From Pelagihabitans sp963760375 (GTDB lineage Bacteria > Bacteroidota > Bacteroidia > Flavobacteriales > Flavobacteriaceae): a DNA stretch of 64,000 bases. Made by a program: the position numbers and the translations under genes. The notes below the pieces were generated by a model, which was given only the letters and a program-made list of their open reading frames with translations, searched no databases and had not been told where the DNA came from. Position 1 is the first letter of the stretch. Every line of letters starts with the position of its first letter. The stretch lies in the NCBI GenBank assembly GCA_963760375.1, contig CAVXCS010000005.1:1426001-1490000 (forward strand), read 5' to 3'. Below are positions 1 through 8,551 of this stretch, in pieces.

Positions 1-338
1 CCACGCTAAGTAACATGAACCCAAAAAAGACCTATCTCAATTTCAGGAATTCCCTGTTCACCATCACCAAAAATGTACCAAGGCCCAAGGCTTTCGTGAT
101 TATTTTCATCCGGCTCATGCTCGACGGACTGGCCGCGCTTCGATTCGTTGCCCAATTCAAATTCAACCACTGCGCCGCGATTTTGCGGGCGCACCTGAGT
201 TTTTATAGGCAGTTTGGGAAGATGTACCGCAAACGTGAAAAAACCAATTATGTTAAAAAATATGCCTTGGTTAAATCCATTGTGTGGTCACACTTCGTAC
301 ATAGGGTAAATGATTTTAACAAATTAGTAAAAGATTAA
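1..338 (+). CDS. Glycosyltransferase family 2, C-terminal fragment
   Basis: The reading frame is open to the left edge, so only the last ~110 residues are seen. The block LMLDGLAALRFVAQ followed by ILRAHLSFYRQF and a basic KMYRKREK tail resembles the end of flavobacterial family 2 glycosyltransferases, where an amphipathic or membrane-proximal helix follows the catalytic domain. The GT-A fold itself lies outside the window. A methionine at position 15 is internal, not a start. The family assignment is by resemblance only; the role (surface polysaccharide or glycolipid) is inferred. Confidence 0.6.
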   Translation, partial: TLSNMNPKKTYLNFRNSLFTITKNVPRPKAFVIIFIRLMLDGLAALRFVAQFKFNHCAAILRAHLSFYRQFGKMYRKREKTNYVKKYALVKSIVWSHFVHRVNDFNKLVKD

Positions 339-371
339 CTAATTTAGCTGCGGCACCGAGTACTTATTACA

Positions 372-379
372 TAATTTTG
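372..379 (+). promoter_or_regulatory. Candidate -7 element TAATTTTG upstream of OmpA lipoprotein
   Basis: TAATTTTG matches the Bacteroidota -7 consensus TAnnTTTG and lies 60 nt before the OmpA-type start. I could not see a clean TTTG -33 element at the usual distance, so this is a candidate only. Confidence 0.35.
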
Positions 380-439
380 CCGCTTGATTTAACCAATTTT
401 GAACAAATAACAATCCTTAAATTTAATCCTTAAAGAACT

Positions 440-1291
440 ATGAGAAAAATCGTATTAGGCTTTTTTGGAATCGCGTTACTACTTTCCTCTTGTGTATCAC
501 AGAAGAAGTATTCCGATTTGGAAGCCAAAGCCAAAGAAACACAAGACCTATTGAATTCAGCTACAGTAAAGTTGAACACCTGTCTTGAAGAAAAAGCGAC
601 CGCTACTTCAAGAATGCAGACTTTGGAAGACCAGAACGCTTTCCTAAAGGCCAATAACCAGGATTTAATCAACAATATGGGCAACCTCACCACTCTTACT
701 ACAAAGGGTGCCGAGAACCTTGAAAAATCGTTGGAAAGCCTTCAAGAAAAGGACCTGACCATCAGAAAACTGCAAGATGCCATTACCCGCAGGGATTCCG
801 TTAACCTTTCTTTAGTACAAAGTTTGAAAGGCGTACTTGGCAATTTGGATGACGAAGATATCGAAATCAGTGTGGAAAAAGGTGTGGTATTTGTTTCCAT
901 CTCCGATAAACTGTTGTTCAGCAGCGGAAGCTACAACATTACCAACAGGGCCAAGGAAGTTTTGGGCAAAGTGGCCCAAGTGGTCAACAACAAACCCGAT
1001 TTCGAGTTCATGGTCGAAGGCCATACCGACGATGTTCCCTACCGAAGTGGAGTATTGTTGGACAATTGGGACCTAAGTGTAAAAAGAGCAACTGCCGTTG
1101 TTCGTATCCTTCAAAACGATTACAAAGTGGACCCAAAGCGTATGACCGCTGCAGGACGTGCCGAATACATTCCCGTATCGCCCACCGATAAATCGAAGAA
1201 CAGAAGAACCCGTATCGTAGTGCTACCAAAACTGGATCAGTTTTATAGCATGATCGAAGAAGGCATGAAAGACCCTGCGATCAACAAATAA
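440..1291 (+). CDS. OmpA-family lipoprotein (coiled coil + OmpA/MotB domain)
   Basis: 283 residues. A lipobox LLSSC puts the acylated cysteine at residue 18, so this is an outer-membrane-anchored lipoprotein. Residues ~20-130 are a heptad-rich coiled coil, and ~145-265 form an OmpA C-terminal peptidoglycan-binding domain. The diaminopimelate-binding signature is intact: EGHTDD at 193-198 (Asp197) and SVKRA with Arg216. It probably tethers the outer membrane to the cell wall. The ATG follows an A-rich stretch (ccttaaagaact). A strong terminator follows. A degenerate paralogue with the same architecture lies at 7650. Confidence 0.9.
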   Translation: MRKIVLGFFGIALLLSSCVSQKKYSDLEAKAKETQDLLNSATVKLNTCLEEKATATSRMQTLEDQNAFLKANNQDLINNMGNLTTLTTKGAENLEKSLESLQEKDLTIRKLQDAITRRDSVNLSLVQSLKGVLGNLDDEDIEISVEKGVVFVSISDKLLFSSGSYNITNRAKEVLGKVAQVVNNKPDFEFMVEGHTDDVPYRSGVLLDNWDLSVKRATAVVRILQNDYKVDPKRMTAAGRAEYIPVSPTDKSKNRRTRIVVLPKLDQFYSMIEEGMKDPAINK

Positions 1292-1311
1292 AAGTTAGAA
1301 TCGCTTATAAT

Positions 1312-1342
1312 AAAAGTGCGCCTATCGGCGCACTTTTTTTTT
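1312..1342 (+). terminator. Intrinsic terminator after OmpA lipoprotein
   Basis: An 11-bp stem AAAAGTGCGCC / GGCGCACTTTT with loop TATC, followed by a T tract. It ends the rightward OmpA transcript. The A-rich left flank would also let it work for the leftward Sua5/YciO transcript. Confidence 0.85.
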
Positions 1343-1402
1343 GTCATCGTTGGAATGATGGGTTACCATATACCTACCCGGTGAATTCGGATCATAAACT
1401 GT

Positions 1403-2026
1403 TCACGACAATACATCCAAACTCCCTTTCCCTTCCCTCAATACCGTTGGTTCGCCTTCCGAAAGATCGATAATGGTGGAGGCCACATTGCCCCCATACC
1501 CCCCATCGATGACCACATCGACCAGCTTTTCCCATTTCTCATAAATCAGTTCTGGGTCGGTGGTATATTCCAAAAGCTCATCTTCATCGTGAATGGAGGT
1601 TGAAATGATTGGATTGCCCAGGGCTTCCACCAGCGCATGGGCTATACTGTTGTCGGGAATCCTGATCCCCACGGTTTTTTTCTTTTTGAACTCTTTGGGG
1701 AGGTTGTTATTGCCCGGCAAGATAAAGGTATATGGTCCCGGAAGGGCCCTTTTGAGAATTTTAAAGGTAGCGGTATCGATCTGCCTTACATAATCCGAAA
1801 GATTGCTCAGATCGGCACAGATAAACGACCAATTGGCCTTGTCGAGTTTAATGCCCTTAATCCGCGCAATCTTCTCCAACGCCTTGGTATTGGTAATGTC
1901 GCACCCCAAACCATATACGGTATCGGTTGGATAGATCACCAGCCCGCCCTTGCGCAAGACCTCGACAATCCTGGCAATTTCCTTGGGATTTGGATTTTCC
2001 TCGTAAATCTTTATAAAACTGGCCAT
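1403..2026 (-). CDS. Sua5/YciO/YrdC-family protein (YciO-like)
   Basis: The ATG at 2026 (MASFIKIYEENP) is preferred over one 60 nt upstream because homologues begin there; this gives 207 residues. The YrdC fold is shown by GGLVIYPTDTVYGLGC, PGPYTFILPG and GIRIPDN. TsaC/Sua5 proteins make threonylcarbamoyl-AMP for t6A37 in ANN-decoding tRNAs. Here the nucleotide/bicarbonate motif KxRxxxKP is replaced by KGIKLDKA, and the STSAN motif by STSIHDE. Both are features of the YciO branch, whose physiological role is less certain. It is the last gene of the leftward uvrD-GH16 block. A second t6A gene, tsaE, lies at 60.0 kb. Confidence 0.8.
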   Translation of the reverse strand: MASFIKIYEENPNPKEIARIVEVLRKGGLVIYPTDTVYGLGCDITNTKALEKIARIKGIKLDKANWSFICADLSNLSDYVRQIDTATFKILKRALPGPYTFILPGNNNLPKEFKKKKTVGIRIPDNSIAHALVEALGNPIISTSIHDEDELLEYTTDPELIYEKWEKLVDVVIDGGYGGNVASTIIDLSEGEPTVLREGKGSLDVLS

Positions 2027-2125
2027 TTCGTAAACCTTGAAAAAGGATTTATATCGTACGGAAACTTTGATCGCAACGCGTTGCACAACCTGCTTTGTTG
2101 GACCATCCCCTTTTGTTTTAAATTT

Positions 2126-3022
2126 TTATTTAACCTGGTACACATGAACATAGTCGACTTCCATGGTCGCAGGAAAAATGGAATCATCCACACCTTCCAG
2201 TCCGCCCCAATTGCCTCCCACGGCGATATTCATCAGAAAATAGAAGGGTTTGGAAAAAGGCCAATTTTCCACGCTGGAAGTCACAGGTCTAAAAAAGGTA
2301 AGCTGTACATTATCGATGTCATCGATATAAAATTTCAAGTACTTATTGGTCCACAATATCCCGTAATTGTGAAATTCTTCCTCAATGGTCATCAGCTCCA
2401 CGGGGCCAGAAGTGACCTGGGTACCAATCACATGGTTATTGGCCGTACTGTGTATTGAGAAGTGAACGTTATTGGGGTCATAACTCACATATTCCATGAT
2501 ATCGATTTCCCCACAGGCGGGCCAACCTACCGATTGTATATCATTTCCCAGCATCCAAAGCGCGGGCCATATACCTTTTCCCTTATCATCGGGGATCTTT
2601 GCCCTTATTTCCATCCTGCCAAACATAAAGGAGTTTTTGCTGTTCAGCCTGGCTGAAGTATAATCACCGGTCTTTTGGCCGCTTCCCACTTTTTTGGCTG
2701 TGATCTTCAAGGTGCCGTTGCTCACTTCCACATTGTCGTTGGCCACATAGTCTTGCCATTCGTTATTGCCCCAACCGTTCGCCCCGGTTTCAAAAGACCA
2801 ATTTTCGGTTGACAAGGCGTCTCCGTCAAAATCGTCTTTCCAGACCAATTCGGCGGTATCCCAATAATCTGGCGCGAATACATCGGGCAAAACTTCATTT
2901 TCAGCCACTGGAGGGGTGTCGTCCTGCGCAAGGGCATCGCTGCCCGAACTGCTGCATGCGAGACATAGGATTGTAAAAGGGATGGCCAAAAACCTGAGGC
3001 ATAAATCTTTAATCTTTTTCAT
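2126..3022 (-). CDS. GH16 laminarinase-like lipoprotein
   Basis: About 298 residues. The signal peptide ends in CLAC, with the lipidated Cys at ~24, followed by a Ser/Gly/Asp-rich linker suggesting surface export. A GH16 beta-jelly roll follows. The catalytic motif GEIDIMEYV has the nucleophile Glu (~173) and acid/base Glu (~178) of the ExDxxE class typical of bacterial beta-1,3-glucanases, with WPALWML and the FHNYGILWT/IDD segments around it. Likely substrate is laminarin or another beta-1,3-glucan. There is no T9SS tail and no carbohydrate-binding module. The start is one of two adjacent Met codons. It sits 29 nt after uvrD with no PUL genes nearby, an odd place for a polysaccharide enzyme. 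Confidence 0.9.
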   Translation of the reverse strand: MKKIKDLCLRFLAIPFTILCLACSSSGSDALAQDDTPPVAENEVLPDVFAPDYWDTAELVWKDDFDGDALSTENWSFETGANGWGNNEWQDYVANDNVEVSNGTLKITAKKVGSGQKTGDYTSARLNSKNSFMFGRMEIRAKIPDDKGKGIWPALWMLGNDIQSVGWPACGEIDIMEYVSYDPNNVHFSIHSTANNHVIGTQVTSGPVELMTIEEEFHNYGILWTNKYLKFYIDDIDNVQLTFFRPVTSSVENWPFSKPFYFLMNIAVGGNWGGLEGVDDSIFPATMEVDYVHVYQVK

Positions 3023-3051
3023 CATATAACGGTTGTTAATTTGTTTTGATA

Positions 3052-5400
3052 CTATTTTGTCTGTCGGGATTCGTTGTCCAGTATTTCCAGTTTTGCGAAT
3101 CTTAAAAGCAATTTCTTGATGTCGCCCTTGGCGAATTGAATTTCTGCCTTTTTATCATTGCCCATGCCCTCTACCTTCAGTACTTTCCCCCTACCAAATC
3201 GGGTATGGTTCACCATTGTTCCTTCTTGAAGGTTCGGATCAATGGAATTCGCGTTGCCCAAAGGCCTTGAAAGTTCGGGCTTCAGTTTTCGCAATTTCCG
3301 CAATTGGTTCTCATTGGGCCTGATCGTGGTAGGCGGTGTGCCGTTACTGGGCTTCGATTGCCGGAGCTTGCTTTTGTCCACTTCCCCAAAGATATCTGAA
3401 TCGATCAAGGGCCTGTACCGATAACCTGCATCCAATGGCGTTAGGTTCTCCACAAATTGGGCGTCTATTTCTTCCAAAAACCGGCTCGGTTCCGCATCGA
3501 TCAATTTTCCCCATCGGTAGCGGTTTTGGGTATAGGTAAGATAGGCCTGCTTTTCCGCTCGGGTGAGCGCCACGTAGAATAGCCTGCGTTCTTCTTCCAA
3601 CTCGCTTCTTGTATTCATGCTCATCGCCGACGGAAACAGATCCTCTTCCATCCCCACGATATAGACATAGGGAAATTCCAAGCCCTTGGCCAAATGGATG
3701 GTCATCAAAGCGACCCGATCATCGTCACCGGTATCTTTATCGAGATCGGTCGCAAGGGCCACATCTTCCAAAAACTCGCTGAGCGCCCCCGTGGCATCGG
3801 CCAATTCCTTTTGACCTTCCACAAAGTCCTTTATCCCATTGAGCAATTCTTCGATGTTTTCCATTTTGGCAATGCCTTCGGGGGTCCCATCCTTTTTAAA
3901 TTCGAGCAAGATGCCAGTTTTCTTGGCCACATGCTCGGCAAGGACAAAAGCATCCGCACCTTGGTTCATGATCTGAAAACTCTTGATCATGGTAACGAAA
4001 TCCCGCAGCTTCGATTTGGTGCCCGAATTGATCTTCAGATCGATCTTATCAATATTTTCAATGACCTCAAAAATTGAACGGCTGTAATGGTTGGCGGCCA
4101 CTACCAATTTATCGATGGTGGTCTGTCCGATGCCCCTTGCCGGAAAATTAATGATCCTAACCAGCGCTTCTTCGTCCTTGGGGTTCACGACCAATCTCAA
4201 GTAGCACAAAACATCCTTGATCTCCTTTCGCTGATAAAAGGAAAGTCCGCCATAGATCCGATAGGGAATATCCCTTTTTCGAAGGGCATCTTCAATCGAT
4301 CTCGATTGTGAGTTGGTTCGGTACAAAACGGCAAAATTGCCATTGGGCATTTGATTTTGCATTCGGTTATCCCAAATGGAACCCGCCACATAGCGACCTT
4401 CCTCGGCGTCGGTCGGACTGCGATGGATCTTGATCATCGCCCCTTCATCGTTGGCAGTCCATACGACCTTTTCGAGTTGGTTCTTGTTCTTGGCAATCAC
4501 GGAATTGGCCGCATTGACGATATTTTTGGTAGACCTGTAGTTCTGTTCCAACCGATACACTGCCACATCGTCGTAATCGCGCTGGAAGTTGAGGATATTC
4601 GTGATATTGGCTCCGCGAAAGGAGTAGATACTCTGTGCGTCATCCCCTACCACGCATATGTTCTGATACCTATCGGCCAAGGCCTTCACGATGAGGTATT
4701 GCGAATGGTTGGTGTCTTGGTACTCGTCGACGAGGATATAGCGAAACCGATCCTGGTACTTCATCAGCACCTCCGGAAATCGGGTCAGCAATTCATTGGT
4801 CCGCAACAACAGATCGTCAAAGTCCATCGCACCTGCCTTAAAACATCGATCCACGTAGTTCTGGTAAATCTCGCCCATACGGGGCCGTTTGGTCATGGCA
4901 TCGGCCTCCACCAATTCCGGATTGTTGAAATAGGCCTTTACGGTGATCAAGCTATTTTTGTAGGAGGAGATTCGGTTCTGAACCTGTTTGTATTTGTAAA
5001 TATCCTTATCAAGACCCATTTCCTTAATGATCGAAGAAATAAGTCTCTGGGAATCCTGGGTGTCGTAAATCGTAAAATTACTGGGGAAGCCCAGTTTGTT
5101 GCCATCGAAACGCAGCAACTTTGCGAAAACCGAATGAAAGGTGCCCATCCATAGGTTTTTCGCCTCAGAACTTCCGACGATATGGGCGATACGCTTTTTC
5201 ATTTCCCGCGCCGCCTTATTGGTGAAAGTAAGCGCCAGAATATTAAAGGCATCCACCCCCTGGGCCATCAAATGGGCAATGCGGTAGGTAAGCACCCGGG
5301 TTTTACCCGAACCCGCACCGGCAATCACCATTAAGGGGCCATCCTTATGCAAAACCGGGGCCTTTTGGGCGTCGTTCAGATCATCGATAAAATTGCTCAA
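3052..5400 (-). CDS. uvrD: UvrD/PcrA-type superfamily 1A DNA helicase
   Basis: 3'-5' SF1A helicase for nucleotide excision and mismatch repair and for removing proteins from DNA. Visible motifs are Walker A GAGSGKTR (I), LALTFTNKAAREM (Ia), VDEYQDTNHSQ (II), VVGDDAQSIYSFRGA (III), YRLEQNYRS (IV), MTIHLAKGLEFPYV (V) and VALTRAEKQAYLT (VI), plus a C-terminal PcrA-like tail (VNHTRFGRGKVL). I chose the TTG at 5400 (782 residues) because LSNFIDDLNDAQ then aligns with the usual N-terminus and follows an A/G-rich stretch. An ATG at 5466 would add 22 atypical residues. Confidence 0.93.
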   Translation of the reverse strand: MSNFIDDLNDAQKAPVLHKDGPLMVIAGAGSGKTRVLTYRIAHLMAQGVDAFNILALTFTNKAAREMKKRIAHIVGSSEAKNLWMGTFHSVFAKLLRFDGNKLGFPSNFTIYDTQDSQRLISSIIKEMGLDKDIYKYKQVQNRISSYKNSLITVKAYFNNPELVEADAMTKRPRMGEIYQNYVDRCFKAGAMDFDDLLLRTNELLTRFPEVLMKYQDRFRYILVDEYQDTNHSQYLIVKALADRYQNICVVGDDAQSIYSFRGANITNILNFQRDYDDVAVYRLEQNYRSTKNIVNAANSVIAKNKNQLEKVVWTANDEGAMIKIHRSPTDAEEGRYVAGSIWDNRMQNQMPNGNFAVLYRTNSQSRSIEDALRKRDIPYRIYGGLSFYQRKEIKDVLCYLRLVVNPKDEEALVRIINFPARGIGQTTIDKLVVAANHYSRSIFEVIENIDKIDLKINSGTKSKLRDFVTMIKSFQIMNQGADAFVLAEHVAKKTGILLEFKKDGTPEGIAKMENIEELLNGIKDFVEGQKELADATGALSEFLEDVALATDLDKDTGDDDRVALMTIHLAKGLEFPYVYIVGMEEDLFPSAMSMNTRSELEEERRLFYVALTRAEKQAYLTYTQNRYRWGKLIDAEPSRFLEEIDAQFVENLTPLDAGYRYRPLIDSDIFGEVDKSKLRQSKPSNGTPPTTIRPNENQLRKLRKLKPELSRPLGNANSIDPNLQEGTMVNHTRFGRGKVLKVEGMGNDKKAEIQFAKGDIKKLLLRFAKLEILDNESRQTK

Positions 5401-5603
5401 GCCTTTTCTTTTTTCAATCTGTGAAGTTAGCCAATAATTGCCTGAACCTAAAATCAACCCCTCCACTTTTTCGAAAAAAGCGATGGGCTTAAATAAAAAA
5501 TAACCTTGCTAAGGGGTAGGGATTCAATATTGTTCATAAAATTTGACGGTTTCGTGCTGATTTTTATGGTGTCTTCCTATATTTAGCGCTCAAAAAAAAA
5601 TTC

Positions 5604-6137
5604 ATGAAGGGTACCACCCTAGTTCTGAGTCTCCTGGTAAGCATCGGCATTTCCGCCCAAAAAAAATCAAAAGGTCCGGTAATCACTGGTTATGGAGAAG
5701 TGTACCAAGTGGATAATGCCGATTATAAAACAAAGGAATCAGAAGCATTCAAAGCGGTTTTCGATATCATGGATTCTCCAGAATCCCATGAAGAAATCAA
5801 TCGTAGCATTGAAACGGCCGCACGATTTTTAAACATGCACGCGAAGAGCGGGGTCCCTTTGGAAAACTTAAAAATAGCACTGGTCTTGCACAACAAAGCC
5901 TCCAAGGATGTCATGGACAATGATGCTTACAGAAGGCACTACGGCACCGACAACCCCAACAGGGGCTTGATCCAAGCCTTATTGGACGCGGGCGGGCAAG
6001 TCATTTTTTGCGGGCAATCCTCAAATGCCAGGGGTATCCCAAAAGAAGATCTTATACCCGGGATACAGCTTTCGCTTTCGGCCATGACGGCCCTGATCCA
6101 ATTACAGAACGAAAATTATAAACTGATCAAATTTTAA
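5604..6137 (+). CDS. DsrE/DsrF-like family protein with signal peptide
   Basis: 177 residues with an N-terminal signal peptide (MKGTTLVLSLLVSIGISAQ). The body resembles DsrE/F-like folds: KIALVLHNKASKDVM, LIQALLDAGGQVIFCGQSSNARG, and a C-terminal helix rich in Ala/Leu. A single Cys is in VIFCGQS. Bacteroidota have many secreted DsrE-like proteins of unknown function next to hydrolases. The gene is 11 nt upstream of an M20 amidohydrolase and probably co-transcribed with it. A sulfur-transfer role is not established. Confidence 0.7.
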   Translation: MKGTTLVLSLLVSIGISAQKKSKGPVITGYGEVYQVDNADYKTKESEAFKAVFDIMDSPESHEEINRSIETAARFLNMHAKSGVPLENLKIALVLHNKASKDVMDNDAYRRHYGTDNPNRGLIQALLDAGGQVIFCGQSSNARGIPKEDLIPGIQLSLSAMTALIQLQNENYKLIKF

Positions 6138-6148
6138 TATTCCAAAAG

Positions 6149-7423
6149 ATGAAACAATATTTCATTACAGCATTTTTATTGGTGGCCTTTTCTTCAACCG
6201 CACAGGCTCCAAAATTGGATAAAGATTATAATGCCGTGGCCGATAAGGTCATTGAATGGCGACGTGACATCCACCAAAACCCCGAGCTCGGCAATCGGGA
6301 GTTCAAAACTGCGGAAAAGATTGCCAATCATTTGAAATCATTGGGCATCGAAGTACAGACGGGGGTGGCCTATACCGGTGTTGTGGGCATTTTAAAAGGC
6401 AACAAGCCGGGAAAGGTGATCGCCTTGAGAGCGGATATCGATGCACTTCCAGTAACCGAGAGAAACGATTTGCCCTTTAGATCTGCGGTGACCACTGAAT
6501 TTGCCGGGGAAACCGTCGGGGTGATGCATGCCTGTGGCCACGATACCCATACGGCCATTTTGATGGGTGTTGCGGAAGTATTATCGAAAAACAAGGATAA
6601 GATCAAAGGAACCGTAAAGTTCATATTTCAGCCTTCGGAGGAAGGCGCCCCTGAAGGGGAGGAAGGCGGCGCTGCCTTGATGATCAAGGAAGGGGTGCTC
6701 GAAAATCCAAAGGTGGATGCCATTTTCGGATTGCACATCAACTCACAAACCCCTGTTGGGGTCATCCGATATAAATCGGGCGGCACCATGGCATCCTCCC
6801 AAAGATTTGTCATCAATGTGATGGGAAAACAGACCCATGGTTCACAGCCCTGGGGCGGGGTAGATCCCATTTTGATCAGCGCCAAGATCATCGACGGTCT
6901 GCAAACGATCATTAGCCGCGAAACAAAGTTGATAGACGAACCTGCCGTTATTACGGTGGGTAAGATCACTTCGGGCGTGAGGTTCAACATCATTCCGGAA
7001 AGTGCTGAAATGATAGGAACGATTCGAACGCTCGATTACGACATGCAAAAATTCATCAACCAACGTATGATGGAAATGGTACCTGCCATCGCCAAGGCGT
7101 TTAGGGGAGAGGCGACCATCACCATCAATAATGGAACGGCCATCACATATAACGATCCCGATTTGGTAACGCAAATGCTTCCAACCATGGAGCGGGTAGC
7201 TGGCGCTGCAAACGTACAGACCCAAAAAGCGATTACCGGAGCTGAAGATTTTTCGTTCTTTCAGGAGAAAGTCCCCGGATTTTATTTCTTCTTGGGTGGA
7301 ATGGCACCGGGCACTACGGAATCATACCCTCACCATACCCCGGACTTCTTGATCGATGACAGTGGCCTGCTGCTAGGGGTGAAGACGTTGACTGAGATGA
7401 GTCTTGATTATTTGGCGAAATAA
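6149..7423 (+). CDS. Secreted M20 family amidohydrolase (peptidase M20D)
   Basis: 424 residues, with a signal peptide ending near STAQA (~20). The M20D core is complete: HACGHDTHT supplies metal ligands Cys129 and His131, QPSEEG supplies Glu164/165, GLHI gives His196, and SYPHHTPDF gives the C-terminal His. A dimerisation (lid) domain covers ~205-320. Relatives hydrolyse N-acyl or aromatic amino acid amides (hippurate hydrolase, IAA-amino acid hydrolase). Export to the periplasm or outside suggests nutrient scavenging. Substrate not predictable by eye. Confidence 0.9.
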   Translation: MKQYFITAFLLVAFSSTAQAPKLDKDYNAVADKVIEWRRDIHQNPELGNREFKTAEKIANHLKSLGIEVQTGVAYTGVVGILKGNKPGKVIALRADIDALPVTERNDLPFRSAVTTEFAGETVGVMHACGHDTHTAILMGVAEVLSKNKDKIKGTVKFIFQPSEEGAPEGEEGGAALMIKEGVLENPKVDAIFGLHINSQTPVGVIRYKSGGTMASSQRFVINVMGKQTHGSQPWGGVDPILISAKIIDGLQTIISRETKLIDEPAVITVGKITSGVRFNIIPESAEMIGTIRTLDYDMQKFINQRMMEMVPAIAKAFRGEATITINNGTAITYNDPDLVTQMLPTMERVAGAANVQTQKAITGAEDFSFFQEKVPGFYFFLGGMAPGTTESYPHHTPDFLIDDSGLLLGVKTLTEMSLDYLAK

Positions 7424-7611
7424 AAAAGGTTCATTTTGTATCGAAAGCACAGTGACCTTCTTTCAAAGTTCGCCTGAAACGCATTGGTTTTCATGGCTCC
7501 AGGGGCAATTCGATGTGGTGGATGAATAGGTCGTACAACTGCACAAATGGGCATGGTCTAAGTGGGTAAGCCTACCATGAAAATGAATTTCCACAAATGC
7601 AGGGAAAGCAC

Positions 7612-7619
7612 TATTTTTG
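7612..7619 (+). promoter_or_regulatory. Candidate -7 element TATTTTTG
   Basis: A perfect TAnnTTTG match 31 nt before the start of the degenerate OmpA paralogue. It suggests this gene has its own promoter, separate from the M20 gene 226 nt upstream. The rest of that 226-nt gap shows no gene I can recognise. Confidence 0.4.
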
Positions 7620-7649
7620 CAGTCCATAAAACTTATGAAATAGAACGAC

Positions 7650-8450
7650 ATGAAAACTGAATTCCCCATATATCGCATCGCGCTAACCATCGGTTCTTTC
7701 CTTTTGCTCACCACCGGAATGAATGCACAGAAAAAGAGCGATCTCTTGGCGCAAATAGCCTCGTTGCAGACCGAGCTTCAAAATACCAAGGCGCAGGTGT
7801 CCGAAGCCCAAAAGAATGAAAAAATTAGTTTGGCAAAAGCCGAATCTCTTGAAACCCAGGTATTGGAGTTGCAGGACGCGAATGCCACCTTGCTCAAGAA
7901 CCTGAACAGTTTTGCGATGGTTTCCAGCAAAAATTCGGATAACATCAACAAGACCCTGGCCAGTTTGGAAGATCGGGAACGGCAGTTAAAATCGATAAAG
8001 GATGCGATCGCGAGCAACGATTCAACGGCACTGGTGGTACTCACCAATGCCAAACAGACTTTGGGGGAAAATGTCAAAATTGCCGTGAGCAACGGGGCAC
8101 TGGTCATTTCTGAAAGCCTTGAAACCCTCTTTGGCAATGAAACAAAATCAGTGGTTACCCACCAATCGGAAGATTGGCTAGGAAAAATTGCGGGCATCCT
8201 TACAGCCAATCCAAGCATGTCTCTCACCGTGGAAGGCTTGAGTATGACGGGAAATCTGGGCTTGGCCACACAACAAGCTTCCTCCGTGGCCGGCGTAATT
8301 CAAAGCAAATATGCGATCGACCCAAAACGGATAACGGCTGTGGGAAAGGACGGGAATTTTAAGGAAGGGGTAAATCTAAAAATACATCCCAGTTTTGAGG
8401 CGTTTTATTTGATGACCCGGGAAAACATGAAGAACGGCAGCAAGAAATGA
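7650..8450 (+). CDS. Degenerate OmpA-like coiled-coil protein
   Basis: 266 residues. A signal peptide ends near MNAQ without a lipobox, so this is predicted periplasmic or released. Residues ~30-120 are a coiled coil. The C-terminal part aligns with the OmpA lipoprotein at 440: LASLEDRERQLKSIKDAI matches LESLQEKDLTIRKLQDAI, and YAIDPKRITAVGKDG matches YKVDPKRMTAAGRAE. The peptidoglycan-binding residues are lost: HTDD is replaced by LSMT at ~197-200, and the Arg of KRA by Gln. It therefore probably cannot bind diaminopimelate like its paralogue. The function is unknown. Confidence 0.8.
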   Translation: MKTEFPIYRIALTIGSFLLLTTGMNAQKKSDLLAQIASLQTELQNTKAQVSEAQKNEKISLAKAESLETQVLELQDANATLLKNLNSFAMVSSKNSDNINKTLASLEDRERQLKSIKDAIASNDSTALVVLTNAKQTLGENVKIAVSNGALVISESLETLFGNETKSVVTHQSEDWLGKIAGILTANPSMSLTVEGLSMTGNLGLATQQASSVAGVIQSKYAIDPKRITAVGKDGNFKEGVNLKIHPSFEAFYLMTRENMKNGSKK

Positions 8451-8551
8451 TCGACGAGCCCGGGTTCCTTATAATTTTTGGCGCATTCTTTCGTTCTTAA
8501 CCCTATAACCAATTTCCGACACCAATCGGACCAGCATAAATCAACCAAAAA

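Noticed and set aside
1637..2458. Plus-strand open frame of 273 codons
   Set aside because: It is antisense to the YciO-like and GH16 genes, has no recognisable domain and is explained by their codon bias.
4351..5154. Plus-strand open frame of 267 codons
   Set aside because: Shadow of uvrD on the opposite strand; no family resemblance.
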